NCBI GenBank assembly: GCA_036768485.1
Contig: JAVLUZ010000273.1
Span: 2,165,669-2,229,668, forward strand
Reading direction: 5' to 3'
Source: Mermis nigrescens
Taxonomy: Eukaryota > Nematoda > Enoplea > Mermithida > Mermithidae
DNA length: 64,000 nt
Of the stretch, positions 43,381 to 54,900 are shown one piece after another (position 1 is the first letter of the stretch; every line of letters starts with the position of its first letter). The translations under genes were made by a program, and so were the position numbers. A model generated the notes under the pieces. The model saw only the letters and a program-made list of their open reading frames with translations, was not told the DNA's origin and did no database searches.

Positions 43381-44470
43381 TCCTACTCAAGAACCAGCGG
43401 TCGGATCAGGCTCAAATTTTCAAAGAATGTTAAGTATACGTTAGGCATCATATAAACAGAATTTTAGCGCGCAACCTACAGTATAGCAGCGTAAGTTTAC
43501 ACTTTCTCATATAGCACTGTATTTGAAGAACCAGCAGTCGGATTTGGTTGAAAATTTCAGTGTATGTTAGGTATACATTGGGCATCATATGTACGAATTT
43601 TAGCGTGAAACCTACAGTATACCAGCATTAGTTTACACTTTCTCATATAGCACTATATTCCAAAAATCACTAGACGGATCTTATTCAAATTTTCAGGATG
43701 TGATGTATAAATCTTAGCTGTGCTATGTAAAGAAATTTAGCGCGCAGTCTACAGTATACCAGTTTACTTTACACTTTTTTGTATAGCACTATATTCCAAG
43801 AATCACTAGCCGGATCTTGTTCGAATTTTCAGGATATGATGTATATAGGCAAGGCATGCTATGTACAGAATTTTAGCGCGCAGCCTACAGTAAACTAATT
43901 TACTTTACACTTTCTCGCATAGCACTATATTCTAAGAATCATCAGACGGATCTTGTTCAAATTTTCAGGATATGATGTATATAAGCAAGGCATGTTATGT
44001 ACGGAATTTCAACATGCAGCCTAGGGTATACTAATTTACTTTACACTTTCTCGTATAGCACTATATTCCAAGAACTGTTCGCCGGATTTTGTTCAAATTT
44101 TCAGGATATGATATGTAAACCTTAGCTGTGCTATGTGCAAAAGTTTAGCGCGCAGCATACAGTATACCAATTTACTTTACACTTTCTTGTATAGCACTAT
44201 ATTCCGGAAACCGTGAGCCGGATTTTGTTCAAATTTCTAGGTTATGATACATACATACCTTAGCTGTGCTATGTGTAAAATTTTAGCGCGAAACATACAG
44301 TATACTAATTTACTTTACACTTTCTTGCATAGCACTATATTCCAGGAATCGCTAGCCGGATTTTGTTCAAATTTTCAGGATATGATAAATAAACCTTAGC
44401 TGTGCTGTGTAAAAAATTTTAGCGCACAACCTACTGTTTTCTGATTTTTTATTTGCACTGTCTTTACAAT
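43381..44470. repeat. Tandem satellite, about 136-bp period, about seven to eight copies
   Basis: Units contain TATAGCACTATATTCC, a GCCGGAT(T/C)TTGTTCAAATTTTCAGG box, TTAGCGCGCAGCCTACAGTA and TTTACTTTACACTTTCT. CACTATATTC-type boxes lie near 43510, 43650, 43786, 43920, 44060, 44195 and 44333. Similarity is higher in the middle units, as expected of a local array. Confidence 0.8.
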
Positions 44471-44903
44471 GCTTGATTTTTTAGCAGTACTTGTCTAATG
44501 ATGCCATTAGGGGTTATTTTTGCCCAGAAATAAGCAACCAGTATAGGCAAACATTGCTCAAATTGGATTATCATGCTATTTTGAGCTTCTCAAAGTTTAT
44601 CAGAAAACGCCTGAAAAAGGGCGATCTATGCCTGCTGATCAACTTGTGGGAATTTTTAAACTCTGATCCAGGCTTTACTTTACACACCTCCATACAAAAT
44701 TCATTAATGACTACGTAACTTAATCCATGTCATCAGTATCTATAATATTAATTTCGAGTTGTGTGTAAGTGTGTGTGTGCGTGAGGCAAAAAAGTTTTTA
44801 CTGGATAATTTTGTGATACTTATTTTTTCACTCAATGGGTATTCTCGGGCGCTAATTACGATTTTTTTGATTAAAATGGCTCGATCGGACTCTTGAAACC
44901 CAG

Positions 44904-45648
44904 AAACTACGGTTTTATGTAAAAGGTTTTCGTAGCTCTGGCCGCTTATGCAATTGCCGCAGGGTAAAATTTTAAAGCCACCCTAGATCAACTTTTTATG
45001 CGCTATCGACTGGTGTGAACTACTTTACACTATAGTGTAAACTGATGTGATGCCGTAAAGAAAAACGTAATTTACAAGTGTATTTTATCAAATATCTCAA
45101 ATCGCAGCGGATAAATTTTTTTAAAGTGTCTCAACAATCATTGGATATCTTATGACTGACCTTACTGTAAAATTTGAAGAAAATTCAAGGATTGGTTTCT
45201 GAGATACGAGAGCCCAAAGGTACCCTATGCATAGCGTAAAATTTAGGTTTTTGTCTTTCTTGCAGAAGCACAGATTGACTGTTGCTTCCAAAATTTGGCC
45301 CCTGGGGTTTCTAGGACCGCTGATTCCATATTCGCTACTTTAAATATACGATCTGGCATCATAAAACATGTATGAGACGGGCTGAAAGGAAATCACGTAC
45401 GGGTACTTATAAACATGATTAATCACTGAAAAAGAGCTTGCACCAAGTCAAAATTTTTGACCTTGTAAACCAGCGCGCGTGAAATTTAATGCGAAGCAAT
45501 CGAAAGCAGCAAACATGCGGCTTTCGAAAGAAAGCAGCAAACATGCGGCTTTCGAAAATACAAATCCAAATGTATTTGCTTCTAGCGGCTAATTTAATAT
45601 ACAACTTTTTGCATTTGTTTACAATGAGGGCAAAGTTGAACATTGTAC
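44904..45648. repeat. 745-bp direct repeat, left copy
   Basis: Nearly collinear with 57847-58586 in the same orientation, with about 25 differences by eye. It contains the GTGTAAA motif (TTTACACTATAGTGTAAAC) near its start and a duplicated AAAGCAGCAAACATGCGGC segment. It begins a few hundred bases after the 136-bp array and ends 283 bp before the B LTR. It has no LTR-like ends. Confidence 0.8.
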
Positions 45649-45931
45649 GCAGTTTTGCCGTTGAGTTGCCTCATTAACGGAAGAACGAGGCAAAAGAAGA
45701 CAGGGCAAAATGGAATGAGTCGTTGCTTAATGGAAAGCACTCACAAAATGCACATAAAATAATAATTGAATTATATATGTAGGTAGGTGCTATAAATCTT
45801 GATCCTTCTATGTACAATTCGCAAATGACCATAAACAATATGTACTGTAATTTTTATTCAATCGAGCAATAAATGTGAATTTAGTCATCTAAATACCTAG
45901 ATGCAAAGAAGACAGCTGTTCAAGAATAATA

Positions 45932-46974
45932 TGTAAATGTAGAGCCGTCTATACCTACTAGGAATCGGCATAGGACGGATACATTACCTTCGAGATTTAC
46001 CTAGGTACGTAGGTACTTAAGTCTACGCTTAGTGCTGGCCCCGATCGCGCGGCTCTAAGGCTTTCGATCTTTGGACCCTTACAGACCTTACGGCTTCGAT
46101 CCCCTCAGCCCTAATATTGCTGGCTGCTTCTATGTCGGGTGATCTCAGCAGCTACGCCCTAAGACCTAAGGCTACCTACCTAGTCTCGGTATTTGCCGCG
46201 GAGGTCAGTTGACCTATCTCAAGCTCAAGTTGTAATTTAACTTATTTTCAATCAGTGCCTGATCAGAAATGTTTTGGTTCCTAACTTGTGTAGCACGCTG
46301 AACTATGAAAACAACAACAACGAGCTCTATGCTGATCAATCATCTCTAAAGATTAGATAATAATTTTGATCAATTTTTGGCTTGAGACATAAATTATGAT
46401 TTTCGAATGGAAAAGACTATCATACGGAATTTACCTATCAGTCCACTAGATGGGTGGAAGTCCTCGACGAAGGGATGATGGCCGACCAAACCCTCGGTAT
46501 ATCCGAAACCACTGGGTTGGTTTTTCTAGGATTTTATTCAACGAATAACACACGGCCTATAGCCGGGAAAACAAATACGCCAAAGAAAAATAACAATGTA
46601 CAGTCGACGATAACCGGCCAACGAAAAACCGAACAAGCCAAAAAACTAACACGACCTTCAGTACACTGGCCTCAAGGGCCATTACAGTAAATTAAAAACA
46701 ACGATCAATATAACATAATACTGAAATGACTTTTATCTCAGATCGATTACACAAGCGGTATGCATGAAACAATTACTATTATCATACACTTAGCTCTATG
46801 ATACCGGACAAGTATCTAAATGTTTTTTATTATTGAAAATTTGGGAAAATAATGGGAAGACCGAAGGCATAGCCCACAGTACACTATCATAGATAGCTAC
46901 TAGTATTGGCTATGTTGTGGCTATTGCGAACTGCTAAGGCATGTTCGCCTAAACGTGTAACTCTCGCAGTTACA
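45932..46974 (-). repeat. 3' LTR of element B
   Basis: A 1,043-bp LTR. On the minus strand it begins TGTAACTGCGAGAGTTACA and ends CATTTACA. Collinear with 33823-35041 except for the MITE there. Boundaries rest on the polypurine tract, the inverted ends and the limit of B/C similarity. No target duplication can be read because the 5' LTR is absent. Confidence 0.75.
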
Positions 46975-46983
46975 CTCCCCACG
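46975..46983 (-). other. Polypurine tract of element B
   Basis: On the minus strand CGTGGGGAG directly precedes the LTR start TGTAACTG, as in element C. Confidence 0.65.
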
Positions 46984-47944
<961 letters not shown>

Positions 47945-50900
47945 TCAATCATCGTCCTCAAAATCTTCATTGTCCTCGTAGTCGTCTGCGTAACGACGCG
48001 GTATGGGTGGCGTCGGAGTGAATAATTGTTCCGGCGTAAAACCGTAAGATCGCTGTCGAGAAGGTTCGCGTGGACGCTGTTGTTGTTGCGTAACAGGCCA
48101 CGGTTTTGGCAAAAGTGGACCCGGTCGAGGTTGTGGCTGATAACCCCCGGTTGCTGGTTGACTTTGCTCCAACGGTGATTGATACTGGTCCCATTGACGT
48201 TGACGGGATTGCGACCGGCCCCGATGAGTTCCGCGGTTTGACGGTGGCGGACGGCGATATTCATAAGGCTGCTGCTGTTGCGAGCGCAACAGATGACCAG
48301 CATCGGCCTGAGAATATGGCTCGGAACGCTCATGCGATTCCGTGAATTGCTGTTGTTGCCGCATTTGGGTCTGCGGTCTTGTGTATTGTTGTACATGCGG
48401 TTTTACGTGTGTCTGTTGCTGTGCTTGTGATTGCGAACGGTGGTGCGTTTGCGCATAGCGCTGCTGGGATGACTGCGGGTCTTGCCGCCTCGATCCCCTT
48501 TGGCCTAAACGCGCTTTCAACTTAGCTGCAACCTCAGCTTGAACGAGTCTTCTCACTCATTGTTTTTCCAAATTTTTCAACCAACGCAAAGTGTGCTCGG
48601 ATTTAGAATCGTAAAAACGATTCAGTTTTGCCTTGTGTTTGTCTTCTGGCATATGACAAACTTCTGAAGTCTCAGCAAGAGAACCGGTGGCGCGTAACTT
48701 CGTCGCACGCCGTGGCATTTCCGTAGCCAAATTTTCACAATCACGCTGCTCGATCGTCATGCGTGTGCGACGCATCGCAATTTGTGCTTCCAAGGAAAGA
48801 TCGACTTCCGGCATATCAAGGCTCGCTGCGGATCCGCTTGGGTCCTGCGTGGATGCCTGTCATCTTTCTTTACGAATGTTTTCCAATTCGTCTCGAATTC
48901 GATGTTTGAGGTAAAATACGGATTTTTGACGACCTCAAAAACGATCGAACTGAGCCGGAACTTCGAGTGCCGGGTCGGTAGCTAACCGAATTTGCCTAAT
49001 CATGTTATGCAAAACATGAGGACTTTCAATTCGTGCTGTTAGGTCCGGGAATTCCGGAAAAGCCTCACGTGGAGATGGCGTGTAAGATTCGCCAAGGAAC
49101 GCTACGCGTAACATGCGACGCAGCTGTTCCGTCATATGCCAACCTATTCCGGCATTGCCATAAGCGTATGCGAAATAGTGGAATTTTCTATCCAAAAATT
49201 CCAAAAGCGCTGTAGCGCGCATGACGTCTATTGAAGAAAAGACCGTCATGTGTTGATACTCCGATTCGTATAACGACTGAAATTCTCGGAAGGTATCGAA
49301 AATATCGACCATCTGGCGTGTCGGTATTAGAATTGGCGCTAGATGATCTGGCGCTGGTGACATTCGATGCGGATATAAATCCGAAGAAATTTGATGTGTC
49401 ACGCCGTCGATCACTTCGCTTGGTGCGTCGAGATGTGGGTGTACGACCAAATACTCGAGCGGAACCTCGTACAACATCATTCCGGTTGTAATAAAAAACC
49501 GAATGCGCACGAAGTATTGGTCGGGATAGAATAATCGATTAAAAACGCTCATATCGCTGATGAATCTAGGTGCAGGCTCACGATTGGCATCAGCCAAGGG
49601 CTGTGCGAGCGTAGACCACACTAAAGGGCGAGAGGGCGAATCGGTCGAATTCGCGTACTGCAAATGAATTGCGTACACTCGATCGAAGTACACTTGAGCA
49701 GCTTCAATCAGCTGATCGTACAAACGCGATCCTGCGACTTTGCCCAAATAGGAGCGTAAATTGTGCAAAACGACTGGCGCAATAGTGCACGGTGGTTCGC
49801 GTGTCATATTTTCCATCATTGTGAAAAAATGCTGTACGTAGCGCGAGCGATTTTGAAGTCTAGCACTATCATTCGCGGCCATTTGGTCACGAATAGCTTG
49901 AACGTGCGCAGGTATTGCGACTTCCATATTTGATGATTGGCTTTGCGTAGCCTGTAATTGCAAATTTGCCACGGTACTAGACACACCCGTCATGGCCATA
50001 GGAGCCGTGAAACGAGTCTCCGGTGCCGTCGTACCTTGTGACACGGGCTGAGTCGCTACTTGCATGTATAATGCTACATGCGGTACTTTGTGTGCGGCTA
50101 ATGTACATTGCGGTTGTGGCGGAAAACCGATAATTTCCATCATGATGACATCTGGGTCAGTCTGCTGCTCTGCCCCAACCGGCTGAAGAGTCGGTAAAGG
50201 TCCGAGCGCACTGGCACCCAAGGGAGCTTGTTGGACCGCCGCAAGCGATTGCGAGACAATCGGTTGCGAAACGGTAATGATCCCTTTTCGAGCCATTGCT
50301 CCGCGTGTTATGCGCGGTGGCGACACGTTAACCTGTGTTTCCGCCTTGGTGTCAGATAACGCCATAACTAAACGTTTGGGAGATAAATCATCGTCTTCAG
50401 TGGAGATCAATGGTTCCACACCCAACATAGGCGAATCGTATGGGATATCGGTTTGTGAAGAAAATACCGAAGCTGGTGTACTCGTACTGGTTGGTTTCGA
50501 CTTAGGTTCCGTGTCAGGCGCATTTACCGGGCCCGAAACTGTGTCGGCAATGGTTTGCGAAGCCTGCACTTGTAAGTCATGGTTGTCAAACACGTTAGCA
50601 TGAGCCAACGCTTCCGTTACTGAGGCAATGGTGGTGGCTGCCGCTATAGCTACTTGTGGTTGCGGAGCCGGGCAATAAAAATCCTCAGCTAAAATTAACT
50701 CTTCGCCATTGGAATCTACTTCAGCTTCAACAGCTGCGCTGGTCGACTGCCCTTGTGGAGGCTTGCTAGATGACAATGGTATGCGTACTCTGGCTTTCGG
50801 ACCACTAGCCTTAATGTACAATTCATCACCTACGAAAGAAACCGACATGGGCTTTCTATCGTCAGTAATGCGATTATCTTGCGAGCACCCTTCTATCAAT

Positions 50901-51910
50901 ATAAAAACATCGATAGTAATGAGAGCGTCCATCGCTAGATAATGCTGCATATCCCGAGTTAACGGTAAACTCCACGCCTGTCCGAAATTTCCAGGCGCGT
51001 TCGGGTCAATATACATGTCGGAAAAGAATTCTGCCAAGCGCTTTAACGAATGCGATTGCGCTTTAATGCGTATACGACGAGTAAATGTTCTCGCCAACGG
51101 CTGAATGTTGATGAAATTTGCAATAAATGGGTCTTTCCAGTGCAGTTTATTGCGAATTTCTGCATCGGGAATTGCAACAATTTCCTCGAATGTTGGCCCG
51201 TAGACATGGAAATACGCAAGTCGATCTTGCGTCGGGTCATAACACACCATATACACGTTAGGTAAGCGTGTTTTGAGCAACTGGTGAAGCCCGAACGGAG
51301 GTTGCGGAAACTTCGCTAAATCCCAACAGAACACATGGCCAGTCGCGCTCGCAACTTGGACGTAGCGTACGAATGGGCCATGGAGGTCCTGGTAAGTGGG
51401 ACATAGTTGCTGAAAACGCAGGTCCCAGGTCTTATAATGCCTGCCTTTTCTATCATTCACAAATTCAGAGTCGTAGCCTAAAAATAAAGTGCCATTCGTC
51501 ATATTCGATGGCTGAATTAACGCCAAAATGGCGCCAAACGACGTCTGGTCGTCGGAGACTAAGACGGTGGGTAAAAGCCTATTCTTTGGTACGCGAGGGG
51601 TTACCAAAGGACTTCTACCAAGCCGATTCTCCCACCAGAGTTGTTGATCATTTATACGCTTTTTGTGATTTGCGATTTTATGTGTTGCTTTGTGCTTTAC
51701 CCATTTTGCGCTAAGTGATTCAGGACCGCCAACACGGCGAGTATCGTGTTGCGGCAGCGGGTTGGGTACGACCAATCCCCGCTCTAAAGCCATACTGGTC
51801 AACGCCGAACGAAACTCATCTAGGGACGCGGGAACACGTCCCTCGAATTTGCATCGGCGACCAGCTGCTTCCAACAATGCCTCCTTGCTGGGGGTACCTT
51901 GAGCAGCCAT
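47945..51910 (-). CDS. ORF2 of element B: DEDDy 3'-5' exonuclease plus unknown domain
   Basis: One frame of about 1,322 codons from the ATG at 51910 to the TGA at 47945, interrupted only by TGA codons (near 48935, near 48870 and at 48557-48559). Residues 140-345 form a DEDDy exonuclease: exo I GYDSEFVND (D147, E149), a GHVFCWDLAKF strand pair, exo II VCYDPTQD (D229), SLKRLAEFF (288-296) and exo III YLAMDALITIDVF (Y324, D328). This order matches RNase D, EXD and Mut-7, which trim RNA or DNA 3' ends with two metal ions. Residues 370-640 are a low-complexity P/A/T/Q linker. Residues about 640-990 form a conserved domain I do not recognise. A coiled/basic Q/R/S-rich region and an acidic DDYEDNEDFEDDD end follow. 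The frame is -1 relative to pol. Expression could be by reinitiation at the overlapping ATG. Confidence 0.75.
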
Positions 51911-54900
51911 GGGTCTGCAAAAGGAAAAACATTAGATAATGGTACGGCATGTGCTGTTTTAGAACCATTTAATAAACGTACAGGCGCGCAGTCCTTAGCT
52001 TTTTGTTCCCTGCCCGGTAAATCCTCAAAACTTATGACAATTGCCGGGGCAAGAGGGCGATGTGGTAATTTTACCAACACAAAATCGCCAGGGACATACG
52101 CGTGTTTTTCCACAATTAAGTCAGAATAAGGTAGTTTAGGTTCAGGCAAAAGTCTATTCCTGTGAACGTGATGAATAATTAGAGGGTTATAGACATATGC
52201 GATTTTTGCAGTTTCAGGCGTAGGTAAGTCAATAATCCGGTAGGGACCAACACGCTTGGGTGATAGTTTACCGATTTCAGGTTGAATGACTGAAGTATTA
52301 TTGAGGTAGACTATATCCGAGAGATTAAAATTTGTGTGCGTTACGGCTTTGTCATATTGCGATTTTTGCTGCTTACGCGCTTGAGATAAATTTTGAGACG
52401 CGATTTCATGCAGATCCTGCAAAGTCAGCTTTAAATCAATGACGTATTTTTCCGCAACAGATGGTAAATTCGGATTTATTACGAAGTCATTTATGAGTAA
52501 GGTGTCAAGAGGAAATGCTGGTTCACGACCATAAAGCATTTCAAAAGGAGATATATTAGTTGATGATTGTGGAGTCGCGCGGTATGCAAATAATGCGAAG
52601 GGTAGAAATTGTTCCCAATCATACTGTGATCGCGCACTCAGCTTAGACAAACCATCAATCAACGTACGATTATAACGTTCCACCAACCCATCACACTGGG
52701 GGTGATATGGGGTTGTAAATATTTTTTGAACGTTTAATAATTTACAAACTTCCGAAATTAGGGTAGATGTAAAATTTGACCCCTGATCTGTCAAAAATTT
52801 CTTGGGGACTCCGTAACGTGGTATAATTTCTCTTAGTAATAGATTTGCAATAGTTGTTGCTTTTATATCAGAAACAGCAAAAGCTTCCACGTATTTTGTA
52901 AAATAATCCATAAAAACTACAATTTGGTCATTTCCGGAGGGAGATCGCGGCATATGCAAGCAATCGCACGCAATGAGTTCAAAAGGCGCAGATACTTCGA
53001 TTGGTTGCAACAGAACGGATGTGGAGTTTAATGCGACCTTACGTTGTAAGCACACATCACAATTCCTACACCACGCGATTACATCATTTTCCATACGCGG
53101 CCACCAATAACGCATTTGTATGGCGGGCAAAATTTTGCGCGATGAAAAATGAGCTCCGAAAATAGAGTCATGAAATTCCGTTAATATGAAGCGACGCAAA
53201 GATTTAGGTATGACGATTTGATGAACGACGGTTGGTGAACGCTTAGGTTGAAAACGACGAAAAAGTACATCGTTTACGAGAAAAAATTCGTCACGATATT
53301 TTTTCGTTGTTAAGTCATTCAATGCGATACGAATTTTATGCAATTCGTCATCTGCACGTTGCTCAGCGAGTAAACGCGCAGGTGTTAGCATTTCAGCTTT
53401 TTCTGCATCGGTAAGTAACAAGCGTTCGCGAAATGTAGGTGGTTTAGAATTAGTAGGATTGGTTTGCGCAGTAGGATTATTATTTTGTGCGTTTGGATGA
53501 TTAATTGGCGCAGTAGGGGTATTATCGCACGATCGGCCAGGTGGAGCCGATTCGTCATCTGACTCAGAATCTTCGGATTCTAAATTTGCGATGTTAACGA
53601 TATTTTTGCGCTCAACTTTATATTTGCGTTCTGCATGATCATATTTAGGATGACGTGAAAGAAGATCAGCTGCGCAGTTATATGCACCAGGAACATAGAC
53701 GATATCATATTCGTATTCCTGTAATTTGAGACCCCAACGGCGTAATCGACTCGATGGGTCTTTAACGTTTACTAGCCAGGTTAATGCTTGGTGATCCGTT
53801 TCGACAATGAATTTTTTACCGTAAAGATAATGTCGATAATGCTTGATAGCCCACACTACCGCTAGCGCTTCTTTTTCTGAAGTAGCATAATTACATTCAG
53901 CAGAATTTAGCACGCGACTAGCGTAGCTAAGAATAAAACGACTTTTAGATGGTAAATGCTTTTGCGTCAATATAGCACCTAACGCATAGTTACTTGCGTC
54001 AGTTGTTAAAATAAATTGGTGCTCATGATCGAATTTTGGTAATTGCAAAATAGGTGGAGATGTAAATGCTTTCTTCAGAAGCTCAAAAGCGGTTTGGTGT
54101 TCAGCCTTCCAGCAAAATTCGACATCTTTACGTAGAAGATGGAATAGCGGTTTAGCGATTTTAGCGAGATCCTTAACGAATTTCTTAAACCATTGGACTA
54201 AGCCAAGAAATTTCTGCACGGATTTAACGGTTTTTGGTACGGGAAACGAGATTAAATCTGCGACTTTAGACATATCGGGAGCGATGCCCATTGCACTGAT
54301 GCTGTGGCCAAGAAATTTTACCTCTGCATGCGCGAGATGGCATTTATCAGGCTTGACACGTAAGTTTGCCTTTTTAAGAGCGATGAAAACATTTTCGAGA
54401 TCTTTTAAATGTTCTTCGAAAGTTCGTGAAAAAATAATTATGTCATCGATGTAAACGAGACAAGATTTCCAATTTAGACCTGCGAGCACAAGCTCCATTA
54501 GTCTTTGAAAATCTGCGGGCGCATTCTTTAAACCAAAAGGTAAAACTTCAAATTCGTAATGACCAACAGGACATATAAATGCTGTTTTTTCGCGAGATTT
54601 ATTATCGAGTGGAATTTGCCAATATCCAGATTTCAAATCTAGTGTGCTAAAATATGCAGCACTGCCTAAAGTATCAAAATAATCGTCTAATTGTGGAAGA
54701 GGGTAAACTTGCGTTTTAGTAACGTCATTTAATCGTCGATAATCGACGACTGGCCTAAGGGAACCGTCCTTTTTCCCAATGAGAAATAATGGACTTGCCC
54801 ATGGGCTAGTTGTAGGTCGAATAATTTTATCCGCAAGCATTTCATTTATAATTTTCTGCATAGATTCTCTTCTAGAATGCTCAACACGGTAAGTTTTTCC

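Noticed and set aside
43381..44470. Regular repeat with spacer-like segments, considered as a CRISPR array
   Set aside because: The whole 136-bp unit repeats, with no short repeat plus unique spacers, and the context is clearly eukaryotic. It is a satellite.
44904..45648. 745-bp direct repeats around element B considered as its LTRs
   Set aside because: They lack TG...CA ends, a primer site or a polypurine tract beside them. A proper 3' LTR with a polypurine tract was found at 45932-46974, conserved in element C.
54441..54454. Idea that element B belongs to BEL/Pao or Copia
   Set aside because: The order protease-RT-RNase H-integrase and the RT motif contexts fit Ty3/gypsy; Copia would have integrase before RT.
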